Of a stretch of 64,000 nt of DNA, positions 31,116-39,423 are shown one piece after another. Source of the DNA: UBA4124 sp964577515 (GTDB lineage Bacteria; Patescibacteriota; Minisyncoccia; Phycocordibacterales; UBA9973). Under the pieces are notes generated by a model. The model ran no database searches and was not told the DNA's origin. It worked only from the letters and a program-made list of their open reading frames with translations. The translations under genes and the position numbers were made by a program. The stretch's first letter is position 1, and each line of letters opens with the position of its first letter. The DNA is taken from assembly GCA_964577515.1 (NCBI GenBank), contig CAZNZN010000002.1:1-64000 (forward strand), written 5' to 3'.

Positions 31116-31478
31116 ATGAAAAAAGTATTTCTTTTGACCATCTTCGGATGCTTTCTTGCCTGCCTTCCCTCTTCTACTTCTGCTCAGACGACCTTTGAGC
31201 GACTGAAACAAAAGGTGGACTCTGCCCCCTCAAACCAGTGGGGTATCAAACGGGTAAACTACGGCACATGGAGCAGTGCCCCTGGAAAAGAAAATGTCTG
31301 GGCTGTATATGAAGCAGAGACTGCTACTTACACCTTGATGGTCGCCATCAACGGCCAGTCGGCTTTCAAAGAATTCCTGCAATTCAAAGCAGGCTCAAAG
31401 AACCCCGCAATCAAAGACGCCGTTGAGGCCATCTGCGAAAAGCTGGATCCTACCAAATGGACCCCTTCCTTAAACTAA
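31116..31478 (+). CDS. Small secreted protein, unknown function
   Basis: A 120-residue protein with a textbook signal peptide: MKKVFLLTIFGCFLACLPSS with cleavage expected after 'STSA', leaving about 97 residues. The mature part contains 'NQWGIKRVNYGTWSS' and 'YTLMVAINGQSAFKEFLQFKAG'. One Cys remains near the end. No family is recognised. It has its own promoter and terminator and no Shine-Dalgarno. Its codon choice looks richer in G/C than nearby genes. Confidence 0.65.
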   Translation: MKKVFLLTIFGCFLACLPSSTSAQTTFERLKQKVDSAPSNQWGIKRVNYGTWSSAPGKENVWAVYEAETATYTLMVAINGQSAFKEFLQFKAGSKNPAIKDAVEAICEKLDPTKWTPSLN

Positions 31479-31480
31479 AA

Positions 31481-31507
31481 AACCGGCAACCGCCGGTTTT
31501 ATTTTTT
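31481..31507 (+). terminator. Terminator after the secreted-protein gene
   Basis: AACCGGC-AAC-CGCCGGTT (core ACCGGC/GCCGGT, 31482-31497), then TTATTTTTTT. Confidence 0.85.
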
Positions 31508-31956
31508 TATATGAAGAAGCTGGTCACTAACGCTATGACAAGTATGGTGACAAGATTTGCAAAAATATCTGAAAAAAACTTTTTCCAAACAATCGCTCTA
31601 TCACAGTTACTCCACAAGAGCGCTGATCCTATGATAGGCACCATAAAACAGAGCCATGTGAGTACTAGGTAGGCAACAATCATACTTGCTGGCTCCCCGT
31701 TCATACTTCCTTTGATCATCATAAAGACGACAAAAAACGCAGTGAGGAAAGAGAGTGCGAGTTGTCCTAAGTACATCTTGGCCATCATCGGCTTCGCTTC
31801 TTCCATTTTTTGTTTTTGCTCTTCAGGTGTAAGCTTGTCAAAACCAAGATATTGCATATGCACCTTCCCCATAGGTGTTGCATTTGAATACCATACTGTC
31901 CCAATCACTGCAGCAATCACTGCGCCAAGTACTGAAAGTCCTATTATCATCAACAT
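31507..31956 (-). CDS. DUF1761-like membrane protein
   Basis: A 149-residue protein with four hydrophobic segments. The N-terminal 'AAVIGTVWYSNATPMGKVHMQYLGF' resembles the DUF1761 hallmark 'G..WY....FG..W....G', and the C-terminal half has two membrane helices (MIVAYLVLTWLCFMVPIIGSALLW; FANLVTILVIALVTSFF). Function is unknown. It is convergent with the secreted-protein gene, whose terminator lies just outside its stop codon. Confidence 0.65.
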   Translation of the reverse strand: MLMIIGLSVLGAVIAAVIGTVWYSNATPMGKVHMQYLGFDKLTPEEQKQKMEEAKPMMAKMYLGQLALSFLTAFFVVFMMIKGSMNGEPASMIVAYLVLTWLCFMVPIIGSALLWSNCDRAIVWKKFFSDIFANLVTILVIALVTSFFI

Positions 31957-32018
31957 AGTGTTATTGTGTCTATTATAGTAAATCTTAGCTTCCTAAGACT
32001 TCTAGTATACCGTGTATT

Positions 32019-32046
32019 TTGACAAAACAAATAAGAAGCGTAATGT
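32019..32046 (+). promoter_or_regulatory. Promoter of the 32089-32565 gene
   Basis: TTGACA (32019-32024), a 16-nt spacer and TAATGT (32041-32046), the same -10 sequence as the 31116 gene. Confidence 0.65.
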
Positions 32047-32088
32047 AAAGAAAAACATTTGGTACACCAAAACCCCCTTTTTATTACT

Positions 32089-32565
32089 ATGAAATCAAAA
32101 AGGTTCTTTTCAGGGGAAACCCCTGAAAAAAGAGGAAAGCAGGCAGAAGAAGCATTTTTCAAAGCCTGGGAAGGACGACCCCTTCCTAAATGGATGGTCG
32201 CCGTTGCGAGGCCGACTCGCGAAGAGGATCTGTTTGAGAAAACAGACGCCGTGATCGTGGCGATCGACAGGCCCCCTATAAGGGTACAGATCAAGTCGTT
32301 TTACCCGCAAAAAACACTCATACAAGAGTGTCATGAAGCGGGGGTAGCACTCGTTTGGGTCTGTGCATCGGATTCAGAACAAAGAATCCGTGGAAAAACC
32401 CACAAAGCGATTCATGACCTGACAGTGTTCCTGAGGCAAAGCGTCCAAGTGCTGCCCGAACATCAAAAGATCAAAAAAGGGTTCTCCCCTTCCTTTTATA
32501 GAAGAGGGACGAGGTACAAAAAGAATCCTCGTAAAAGAGAACTCCTGCAACAGCAGGACAAGTAG
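32089..32565 (+). CDS. Basic hypothetical protein, possible PD-(D/E)xK-type nuclease
   Basis: A 158-residue basic protein. 'KRGKQAEEAFFKAW...DLFEKTDAVIVAIDRPPIRVQIKS' has the order helix-E, then D, hydrophobic strand, Q-x-K. That resembles the PD-(D/E)xK nuclease core in a QxK variant. The C-terminal tail is Arg/Lys-rich (FYRRGTRYKKNPRKREL), suggesting nucleic-acid binding. This reading is inference from a pattern; no family is firmly recognised. It is a single-gene unit with its own promoter and terminator. Confidence 0.5.
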   Translation: MKSKRFFSGETPEKRGKQAEEAFFKAWEGRPLPKWMVAVARPTREEDLFEKTDAVIVAIDRPPIRVQIKSFYPQKTLIQECHEAGVALVWVCASDSEQRIRGKTHKAIHDLTVFLRQSVQVLPEHQKIKKGFSPSFYRRGTRYKKNPRKRELLQQQDK

Positions 32566-32573
32566 TACAGAGT

Positions 32574-32610
32574 CTGGAATAGTGTACACTATTTCCAGGC
32601 TTTTTATTTT
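32574..32610 (+). terminator. Terminator between the 32089 gene and the GIY-YIG gene
   Basis: CTGGAATAGTGT (32574-32585) pairs with ACACTATTTCCAG (32586-32598) with one extra T, then TTTTTATTTTTT. Confidence 0.75.
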
Positions 32611-32849
32611 TTAGAAAAAAGGTTAGCTTTATCTTCCCTCTTCCACTTCTTTATTTCACTTTCTCGAGCGCGCGCCTCTTTGAGGGTTGGGTATTGTTCA
32701 GCGTACCTCAACATTACCGGCCGGCGGATTTTGGTATAGTGCGCACCTTTTTTTGAATGATTGTGTTGGTGAAGCCGCCGAGCGAGATCGTTGGTAGCAC
32801 CCACATAATACGTCTGATCAGCACATTCTAGTAAGTAAACAAAAAACAT
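32604..32849 (-). CDS. GIY-YIG endonuclease-domain protein (UPF0213/YhbQ type)
   Basis: An 81-residue single-domain protein. 'FFVYLLECADQTYYVGATNDLARRLHQHNHSKKGAHYT' carries the GIY-YIG equivalents (VYLLE...YYVG) and the catalytic Arg, 'RRPVMLRYAEQYPTLKEARARESEIKKWKREDK' follows with the catalytic Glu. Members are probably structure-specific nucleases. The catalytic residues look intact. Confidence 0.92.
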   Translation of the reverse strand: MFFVYLLECADQTYYVGATNDLARRLHQHNHSKKGAHYTKIRRPVMLRYAEQYPTLKEARARESEIKKWKREDKANLFSKK

Positions 32850-32910
32850 AGCGTGGTTATTGCGTAGTCAGCATAAATAAATAGATACTTTTTTGAGTAT
32901 AGCGTATTTG

Positions 32911-32938
32911 TTGACAAAAAAAGAAACAACGGTAGATT
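32911..32938 (+). promoter_or_regulatory. Promoter of the Xre-type regulator
   Basis: TTGACA (32911-32916), a 16-nt spacer and TAGATT (32933-32938). Confidence 0.6.
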
Positions 32939-32960
32939 GGTATACAAACTTGCACAGACC

Positions 32961-33257
32961 ATGGATCCCATACTCCCTATCGGTGAGACGATACGGTCAC
33001 TCCGAAAAAAGAAACGGATAAAACAAAAAGAGTTCGCAAAAAATGTTTCAATCAGCGTACCGTATTTATCCTTGATTGAAAACAACAAAGAGCGGCCCAG
33101 CTTGCACCTCATCAAAAAGATTGCTCTCAAATTAGAAGTTGAGCCAGAAGAGCTCATTCTGACAGCGTATGAAAAAACGCCTCAGAACGAGAGACTCAAA
33201 GGTAAAAGAAGGAAAGAGGTAAAAAATATTTTGAAGGATGTTTTATCCGTACTCTAA
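32961..33257 (+). CDS. Xre-family helix-turn-helix regulator
   Basis: A 98-residue protein. 'IGETIRSLRKKKRIKQKEFAKNVSISVPYLSLIENNKERPSLHLIKKIALKLEVEPEELIL' is a complete Cro/cI-type HTH domain. The C-terminal ~30 residues are basic (RLKGKRRKEVKNILKDVL) with no sensor domain. It is a single-gene unit with its own promoter and terminator. The start is the ATG at 32961, where the domain homology begins. The target is unknown. Confidence 0.88.
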   Translation: MDPILPIGETIRSLRKKKRIKQKEFAKNVSISVPYLSLIENNKERPSLHLIKKIALKLEVEPEELILTAYEKTPQNERLKGKRRKEVKNILKDVLSVL

Positions 33258-33283
33258 AAGGCACCGAGAGGTGTTTTTTTTAT
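33258..33283 (+). terminator. Terminator after the Xre gene
   Basis: GGCACC-GAGA-GGTGTT (33260-33275), then TTTTTT. Confidence 0.7.
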
Positions 33284-33349
33284 TTCCCAAAAACCGTAGC
33301 TGGCTGTATGGGACGATGTTAGAACCTCTTTAGCTCTAAGAAACTAGTC

Positions 33350-33913
33350 CTATACTGATTTTGCTAAAGTAATAACAAGTAATATTCCTAAACTATTAAG
33401 CAAGAACGATATAGTTAAGAACTGCCAATTCTTGAGTTTTGAAATCCCCATAAGCCCCACTCCTATTTCATCAGGAAAAGGTGATGCGATGATGATAGCC
33501 CCAAGAACAGGTGCAAGCCATCCAAAGTACGGAGTTCCTAGTAATCGTGTAATGTACGACCCTCCCAGCTTCATAAATACAGGTTTTATTTCTTCAAACA
33601 CACTATCCTTTAGAAAACGAAATATCACATAATCTCCTATCACTGCTCCCACACCAGCTGAGAGCGCTACGAGTATAGGGTTATAGATTTGTGCAAGCTT
33701 GAAAAGTACAACACCCGCAGGCGCAACAGTAAATGTAGAGACGAAAAATATTCCTGCGATAAAAGACCCGACATACCCTAACTTAGAGATACTCAAAATA
33801 ACTTGTTGACCAAGCGATGTGCCAGTAGCAAAAAATACAAAGAGAAGAATTGCTATCAACAAAAAAGTATTTTTAAATCTCCACGCTCTGTATGTATTCA
33901 ATAATTTTTCCAT
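33350..33913 (-). CDS. VTT/DedA-like small membrane protein
   Basis: A 187-residue protein with about five hydrophobic helices. 'LGYVGSFIAGIFFVSTFTVAPAGVVLF' and 'AGVGAVIGDYVIFRFLKDSV' resemble the SNARE-associated (VTT) fold, and 'IIASPFPDEIGVGLMGISKL' corresponds to the re-entrant 'P.P......G' block. It may be a distant relative of the DedA protein at 16564. TATTAT ends 7 nt before the ATG. Confidence 0.65.
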   Translation of the reverse strand: MEKLLNTYRAWRFKNTFLLIAILLFVFFATGTSLGQQVILSISKLGYVGSFIAGIFFVSTFTVAPAGVVLFKLAQIYNPILVALSAGVGAVIGDYVIFRFLKDSVFEEIKPVFMKLGGSYITRLLGTPYFGWLAPVLGAIIIASPFPDEIGVGLMGISKLKNWQFLTISFLLNSLGILLVITLAKSV

Positions 33914-33950
33914 TGAGACAATAATACTGAAACAAGGGCAAAAGTGCTAG

Positions 33951-34021
33951 CTGGGGTACAAGGACTCGAACCTCAATACTCAGGACCAAAACCTGATGTC
34001 CTACCATTAGACGATACCCCA
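33951..34021 (-). tRNA. tRNA-Gln (anticodon TTG)
   Basis: The minus-strand gene starts TGGGGTATCGTCTAATGG. The stem CAGG/CCTG encloses loop TTTTGGT (TTG) and the T-arm is TGAGGTTCGAGTCCTTG. Acceptor TGGGGTA pairs with TACCCCA. No CCA is encoded. A TATAAA -10-like box lies at about 34040-34045 on the minus strand. Confidence 0.93.
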
Positions 34022-34055
34022 ATGTTTTTAACGTCTTCTTTTATAACACAAAATC

Positions 34056-35102
34056 CTATTTTTCGGAAGTCTCCACTCCTGTCATTTCTAGGAAGGCAAG
34101 TTCAAGCGGAAGTACAGGGATTGCGGCGTATGCGATACGCTCTACTGCAGTGATCATTGAAAGGATACTCTTTGAAGAGATCACCTCTGCTCCCTCAACT
34201 GCGCCACGCTTTATGATCTCTATATACTGTTCGTTGTGTGCTGACTCGATACGTTCTCGCATATCTGGTGCATAACGATACATGAGTGAGTAGCGCATCG
34301 TATCGAGGAGTAGCTGCGCGAGAAGCATCATATCAACATGGTGCTCCTCTGCATGAGCGAGCACCGCATATGCGCGAGCGATATCTTTCTGTACGAGTGC
34401 GTCGTATAAGTCACGGATCACCTGCAGTGAGGGCGCACCAGTCACTGACTCCACAAGCTCTCGAGTGACAGTACGCTTTGCACTTGCAGAAAGTACCTTT
34501 TGGAGAATCCCGTAGGTATCACGGAAAGACCCATCACCGAGAAACGCGATGAGTGCAGCAGCTTCAGGGTCAATCGCTACTTTTTCACGCTTTGCAACAC
34601 CCTCTATAACCGATGCAAGGATTTTTTCTGTCGGCTTCCGAAAAGAAAAGACCTGACATCGAGACATGATCGTCTCAGGGACCTTATCAAGCTCAGTCGT
34701 TGCGAGGACAAATACTACGTGTGCTGGAGGCTCTTCAAGAGTCTTTAGGAGCGCGTTAAACGCGTCCTTTGTCATCATATGCACCTCATCGATAATATAG
34801 ACTTTGTACGGAGATGAAAACGGCAACACACGCACTGCTTCACGAAGGACGCGCACATCATCAATCCCGCGGTTTGATGCCGCATCGATCTCAATAATAT
34901 CTTCAGGATTTGTCCCAAGTGCACGAGCGAATATTCGTGCTACTGACGTCTTTCCTGTCCCTCTGCTTCCAGTAAAGAGATAGGCGTGAGCAAATGACTG
35001 GTTCTCTATAGACTGCGAGAGTACAGAAACGATATGTTCTTGCCCCACTACTTCATCCCATACCTGTGGGCGATATTTACGATAGAGTACCTGATCAATC
35101 AT
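34056..35102 (-). CDS. dnaX: DNA polymerase III gamma subunit (short DnaX)
   Basis: A 348-residue AAA+ clamp-loader subunit. Walker A is 'GSRGTGKTSVARIFARAL', Walker B 'VYIIDEVHMM', sensor 1 'VVFVLATTELDKVPETIMSRCQVF' with the SRC motif. Between 'ARAL' and 'EIDAASNRGIDDVR' only 'GTNPEDII' is present, so the Cys4 zinc module of ordinary DnaX is missing. The protein ends after domain III, with no tau extension. TACAAT lies 8 nt before the ATG. It follows dus on the same strand. Confidence 0.94.
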   Translation of the reverse strand: MIDQVLYRKYRPQVWDEVVGQEHIVSVLSQSIENQSFAHAYLFTGSRGTGKTSVARIFARALGTNPEDIIEIDAASNRGIDDVRVLREAVRVLPFSSPYKVYIIDEVHMMTKDAFNALLKTLEEPPAHVVFVLATTELDKVPETIMSRCQVFSFRKPTEKILASVIEGVAKREKVAIDPEAAALIAFLGDGSFRDTYGILQKVLSASAKRTVTRELVESVTGAPSLQVIRDLYDALVQKDIARAYAVLAHAEEHHVDMMLLAQLLLDTMRYSLMYRYAPDMRERIESAHNEQYIEIIKRGAVEGAEVISSKSILSMITAVERIAYAAIPVLPLELAFLEMTGVETSEK

Positions 35103-35140
35103 ACGAAGCTATTGTAGCAAAAAAACAAAAAGCCTGCTTA

Positions 35141-36226
35141 TCATACCTTGTGCGTCAAAAAGTCATCAACGATACGCGCAACATCTGTAGCATTTTTTGC
35201 GGTATCCATAAGTGTGATGCGCAACTCTTTTGCACCTTCAAACCCTGTGACATATGCTTTAAAATGTTTTTTCATTACTGCAAAACTTTTGACATCTCCA
35301 AGAAGTTTTTCAAAAAGTTGCGCATGTTCTACCATAACACGAAGCCGTTCTTCTATGGTGATAGGAACGCCGAGTGCAACAGGTGCTTTCCGTTTTGTAT
35401 CAAACCACCGTCGCAAAAATGGAAGCTTACGCACAAACCATGATCGTTTTTGAGGAAGCGTTGCTACTACTTTTCGTGTTGGGTCAAAAAACCAGGGGTT
35501 ACCAAAAAGTGCTCTCCCTACCATCACCCCATCAGCGCCACTAGCTACTGCTTTTTCTGTGCCATCAGCAAGCGACGTCACATCACCGTTGCCAACAATC
35601 ACTGTCTCTGGAGCGATACGATCACGAAGTGCCGCTACTTCTTTTATATAGGCCCACTGCGCTGGAACTTTTGACAAATCTTTTCGTGTACGTGCGTGCA
35701 CCGTCAGTGCGGCAATCCCTTGTTCTAGGATTCCTCTGATCCATTCGTTGATAGCTGGGCTATAGTAGCCTACACGTGTTTTGACTGATACAGGAATATC
35801 TCTCCCTGCTGCAGCAATCCCTCGTTTTGCGGCAGCAATCACTGCAAACGCTTTGTCTGGTGTTTTGATCATACCTGCACCAGCGCCTTGTTTTTCGATC
35901 GTTTTGTCAGGACATCCCATGTTGATATCGATACCATCAAATCCAAGTTCGGCACAAAGCTTTGCTGCGCTCTCCATGTGTACTGGATCAGCAGAAAAAA
36001 GCTGCGCGACAATAGGACGCTCACCTTCAGTAAAGACCAAATCTTTTTGTAGCACTCCTCTCCCTTCACTCATGAGACCGTTTGCAGAAACAAACTCTGT
36101 CCATATCACATCAGGCTTGCCGTAGCGCGCAATCATTTGTCGGAACGCAGCATCGGTAACATCTGCCATGGGAGCGACGCAGAAAAACGGTTTTTTTTGT
36201 TGTCGGAGTTGTTGCCAAAAATTCAT
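35141..36226 (-). CDS. dus: tRNA-dihydrouridine synthase
   Basis: A 361-residue FMN-dependent TIM-barrel enzyme that reduces uridines in the tRNA D-loop. 'FCVAPMADVTDAAFRQM', 'INMGCPDKTIEKQGAGAGMIKTPDKA' (active-site Cys), 'VSVKTRVGY' and 'GVMVGRALFGNPWFF' are family blocks. An insertion of about 30 residues (VATLPQKRSWFVRKLPFLRRWFDTKRK) precedes the C-terminal helical domain. It lies 3 bp after the ftsQ-like gene. Confidence 0.94.
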   Translation of the reverse strand: MNFWQQLRQQKKPFFCVAPMADVTDAAFRQMIARYGKPDVIWTEFVSANGLMSEGRGVLQKDLVFTEGERPIVAQLFSADPVHMESAAKLCAELGFDGIDINMGCPDKTIEKQGAGAGMIKTPDKAFAVIAAAKRGIAAAGRDIPVSVKTRVGYYSPAINEWIRGILEQGIAALTVHARTRKDLSKVPAQWAYIKEVAALRDRIAPETVIVGNGDVTSLADGTEKAVASGADGVMVGRALFGNPWFFDPTRKVVATLPQKRSWFVRKLPFLRRWFDTKRKAPVALGVPITIEERLRVMVEHAQLFEKLLGDVKSFAVMKKHFKAYVTGFEGAKELRITLMDTAKNATDVARIVDDFLTHKV

Positions 36227-36229
36227 AGC

Positions 36230-37069
36230 TTATTCGTTTGCAAAACGATACACGATATTGTTAGGAAAACGTACATCAATATAAAGCAATTTCTTTGTGC
36301 TGTCACGAAATGCGCTTGCAAGTGGTTCGGTACGCATACCAGAGAAAAGGTACTCCAGTGATGTCTGTACTGGAACAGTAGGATCTAGCACAAACTGAGC
36401 AATATCTTTGTTGTGCAAAAAATCAATACGCACTTCTCTTGGACCAATAGTACGAAATGCAAGTGGGACTATGTTGATAGTAAGGAGGTCGTCTTTGAGT
36501 GTACGAATCATTGCGAGCGTTGTGGTTGATGCTCCCTCAAAAGGGAGTGGTTGCGGCTCCCTTCCTGAAAACACTTTCAAATATGCTGTTCCCGAAAACT
36601 GAGGGGCACTACTATACACTATCCCTTGCTCATCCATAAAAAAACATTGTGTTTCATCAGTGCACCACAAAAAAGCACCTCTATACTCGCTGATAGTGAT
36701 AGTAATACCGCGAAGCCCATCACGCTTCACTTGTACTTCTTTGATACGAGAAAACTGCGTATGGAGCTTCTTTTCAAGTGTTTCTGTTTGCAAAAGAAGA
36801 CTGCTACTTCGTGGAAGTACCCAGAGTGTTTTTCCTGAAAGTGTTGCCATTGTAAAAAGGCGAATTTCTTCACTATCAACAACTTCAGTTCCCTCTACCG
36901 TCATAGTGGTTATTTGTAGTCGAGGATCACGTATAGCATATACCACACCGGCAAGCACACCGAGCGCCAAGAGTGTAAAAACAAGCCGCTTCCAGCGAAA
37001 CCCTTTTTTGACAACAGGTGTTTCTTCCGTCTCTTTTAGTACTTGGCGATGGTAGGTACGCTCATACAT
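36230..37069 (-). CDS. ftsQ: FtsQ/DivIB-type cell division protein
   Basis: A 279-residue bitopic membrane protein. A basic cytoplasmic N-terminus is followed by one membrane helix (LVFTLLALGVLAGVVYAI) and an extracytoplasmic POTRA-like domain beginning 'LQITTMTVEGTEVVDSEEI', with 'IKEVQVKRDGLRGITITISEYRGAFLWC' matching the 'V....P..L.I.V.ER.P.A.W' strand. 'FMDEQGIVY' fits the beta domain. It links early and late divisome proteins. It sits between serS and dus. Confidence 0.85.
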   Translation of the reverse strand: MYERTYHRQVLKETEETPVVKKGFRWKRLVFTLLALGVLAGVVYAIRDPRLQITTMTVEGTEVVDSEEIRLFTMATLSGKTLWVLPRSSSLLLQTETLEKKLHTQFSRIKEVQVKRDGLRGITITISEYRGAFLWCTDETQCFFMDEQGIVYSSAPQFSGTAYLKVFSGREPQPLPFEGASTTTLAMIRTLKDDLLTINIVPLAFRTIGPREVRIDFLHNKDIAQFVLDPTVPVQTSLEYLFSGMRTEPLASAFRDSTKKLLYIDVRFPNNIVYRFANE

Positions 37070-37078
37070 AGCGGGCGA

Positions 37079-38350
37079 TTATTTTTTCCCAAGAAAATCT
37101 TTACCGATATATTGCTTGAGTGCATCTGGCACTTTTATACTGCCATCTTCTTGTTGGTAGTTTTCTACTATGTGTTGCAAAATGCGCGGTGTCGCAAGTG
37201 CCGTGTTGTTGAGAGAGTGCACAAACTGTGTTTTCCCTTCTGCGTCTTTGTATTTAAGGTTGAGTCTGCGAGCTTGAAAATCATGAAAATATGAACATGA
37301 GTGTGTCTCTCTAAATGTATCTTGTGAAGGCACCCATGTTTCGATGTCATATTTTTTCACTTGTCCCAAACCAAGATCTCCTCCACAGTTCACCACAACA
37401 TGGTAGTGAAGCCCAAGTGCTTGCAGGAGTGCTTCTGCATTTGCAAGAAGCTCTTCGTGGTATTTCACTGAAGTCTCATGGTTTGCTTCACAAAGAATGA
37501 CTTGTTCAAACTTTCGAAATTCGTGCACACGAAACAGTCCTTTTGTATCCTTACTATGGCTTCCTGCTTCTCGACGAAATGCAGTAGAGAATGCGAGTTT
37601 TTTAACAGGGAGATCTTTTTCTTCAAGTACCGTATCTGCAAAGTAGCTCATAGTCGCAACTTCAGCAGTTCCAGAAAGATAGTCGTCATCTTGTGTTTTA
37701 TACAAGTCGTCTTCTCCTTGTGGAAGATACCCTGTTCCGTAGAGTGTTTGACGACGCACAAGTGATGGTACGAGCATGTACTCATAGTCACTATGGTTTT
37801 TACGATAAAAGTCAACAACAAATTGCCACAGTGCGAACTCAAGCAATGCTCCATCTCCTTTCAAGAAATATCCTCGAAAACCAGCGACCTCGGCACCCTT
37901 TTCAAAATCAACCATATCGTTTTGCTCAAGAAGCTCAATATGATTCTTTGGCGCAAAACTAAATGTCGGCTTTTCTCCCCATACTTTTACTTCAGCATTA
38001 CTACTATCATCTTCTCCTTCAGGGACAGAGACATCAGGGATGTTTGGCACTTGTACCATAAGCTGTTGCCATTCTTTTGTAATCTCACGAACTTTTTCTT
38101 CAGCTGACTGCACCTTTTCCTTAAGTGGCTTTAGTGCCTCTACCATTGTCCCACGCTCTTCAGGAGAAGCTTTTGCAACAGCATCTGATAGCTTGTTTTG
38201 CTCTGCTCGAGCATTTTCAAATACACTCAATGCTTCACGACGCTTGTCATCTACAGCAATAAGAGTCGAGACATCAAACGACAAGTGCTTCTTTCGAACG
38301 GCTTCTTTGATAAGGTCTGCATTTTCACGAATAAATTTGATGTCCAACAT
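37079..38350 (-). CDS. serS: Seryl-tRNA synthetase
   Basis: A 423-residue class II synthetase. The N-terminal coiled coil (about residues 30-110) binds the long variable arm of tRNA-Ser. Motif 2 is 'FRREAGSHSKDTKGLFRVHEFRKFEQV' and motif 3 'NNTALATPRILQHIVENYQQEDGSI'. Length is normal. TACTAT ends 8 nt before the ATG. It is divergent from dprA. Confidence 0.96.
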   Translation of the reverse strand: MLDIKFIRENADLIKEAVRKKHLSFDVSTLIAVDDKRREALSVFENARAEQNKLSDAVAKASPEERGTMVEALKPLKEKVQSAEEKVREITKEWQQLMVQVPNIPDVSVPEGEDDSSNAEVKVWGEKPTFSFAPKNHIELLEQNDMVDFEKGAEVAGFRGYFLKGDGALLEFALWQFVVDFYRKNHSDYEYMLVPSLVRRQTLYGTGYLPQGEDDLYKTQDDDYLSGTAEVATMSYFADTVLEEKDLPVKKLAFSTAFRREAGSHSKDTKGLFRVHEFRKFEQVILCEANHETSVKYHEELLANAEALLQALGLHYHVVVNCGGDLGLGQVKKYDIETWVPSQDTFRETHSCSYFHDFQARRLNLKYKDAEGKTQFVHSLNNTALATPRILQHIVENYQQEDGSIKVPDALKQYIGKDFLGKK

Positions 38351-38392
38351 ATGCTCTCATAGTACTGCAAAGTGCTATACTGATGCAACAAT

Positions 38393-39253
38393 ATGGATGC
38401 GTTCCCCATCGAACCTATCGATCCGGTTGCTGCATTTCCTTCACTTGCTGAACTCCCCCAATCCCCCAAAAAACTCTTCATCAGAGGTACTTTGGCATCA
38501 TGTAAAAACAAAAAATACATCGCTATTGTCGGATCACGCGCATATACCGGCTATGGAGCGCTCGTCTGCAAAACGCTTATAGAAGGCCTCCGTGGATACC
38601 CGGTGGTTATTGTCTCAGGACTTGCACTTGGTATTGACGCCATTGCGCACCAGACAGCACTTGATTGCGGTATTACCACTATTGGATTCCCAGGATCAGG
38701 ACTCTCCACTAGCGTTCTCTACCCTGCATGTCACAAAGAGCTTGCGAGAACAATCCTAGAACGAGGAGGGGCACTTATCAGTGAGTACGATAGTATGGCA
38801 CGCGCAGCCTATTGGACGTTTCCACAACGCAACAGACTTGTTGCAGGAGTGGCAGATATGGTTATTGTCATTGAGGCAAAAGAAAAATCAGGAGCACTTA
38901 TTACCGCTCGACTTGGCACTGAATACAATAAGATAGTGGGGGCAGTACCAGGATCAATATTTTCTGAACCATCAAAAGGGACCAACTGGCTCCTCACACT
39001 TGGCGCAGTACCTATACGTGGGCCTGAAGATGTTATACGAGAACTCGGACTCGCAGCAAAAGACCCACTTGTTTCTGACGTCATAGTAAATGACACTGAA
39101 GCAAAAGTTCTCGCATTCTTAGACGAACCAAAAACACGTGAAGCAGTCATACAAGCGCTACAGCTCTCCCCGACAGAAGCAGCCGTTGTCTTCTCAACAC
39201 TCGAAATAAAGGGTTTAGTAACGGAAGTATTTGGTTTGCTCCAAAAACATTGA
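38393..39253 (+). CDS. dprA: DNA processing protein DprA
   Basis: A 286-residue Rossmann-like protein that protects incoming single-stranded DNA and loads RecA in natural transformation. 'YIAIVGSRAYTGYG', 'VSGLALGIDAIAHQTAL', 'GLSTSVLYPACHKELA', 'GGALISEYD' and 'FPQRNRLVAGVADMVIVIEAKEKSGALITA' are the characteristic blocks. A short C-terminal winged-helix-like domain follows. It fits competence-based DNA uptake in this lineage. Confidence 0.93.
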   Translation: MDAFPIEPIDPVAAFPSLAELPQSPKKLFIRGTLASCKNKKYIAIVGSRAYTGYGALVCKTLIEGLRGYPVVIVSGLALGIDAIAHQTALDCGITTIGFPGSGLSTSVLYPACHKELARTILERGGALISEYDSMARAAYWTFPQRNRLVAGVADMVIVIEAKEKSGALITARLGTEYNKIVGAVPGSIFSEPSKGTNWLLTLGAVPIRGPEDVIRELGLAAKDPLVSDVIVNDTEAKVLAFLDEPKTREAVIQALQLSPTEAAVVFSTLEIKGLVTEVFGLLQKH

Positions 39254-39277
39254 CATAGGATATCTTTGTTTTATAAT
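39250..39277 (+). promoter_or_regulatory. Consensus promoter between dprA and topA
   Basis: TTGACA (39250-39255), a 16-nt spacer and TATAAT (39272-39277). The -35 box overlaps the dprA stop codon. Predicted transcription start is near 39284. Confidence 0.85.
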
Positions 39278-39294
39278 GAAGCAAAACTTTCTCT

Positions 39295-39408
39295 ATGTCA
39301 CTAAGAAAAAAGAGGTTCGTCTACCTCTCTAAAAAGGTGTGCCCGAAACCATCGTTCTTAAATGAATTTCGCCGGAAAGTACTCCGGCAAATGTTCCTCA
39401 TGCGCTAA
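39295..39408 (+). CDS. Possible 37-residue basic peptide
   Basis: An ATG 11 nt past the predicted transcription start opens a 37-codon reading frame rich in Lys and Arg (MSLRKKRFVYLSKK...). The stop codon TAA lies in the loop of the TCATGCGC/GCGCATGA hairpin. No family is recognised. The conserved-looking RNA hairpins inside the frame make a non-coding alternative equally likely. Confidence 0.35.
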   Translation: MSLRKKRFVYLSKKVCPKPSFLNEFRRKVLRQMFLMR

Positions 39409-39423
39409 CCATGCGCATGAAAG

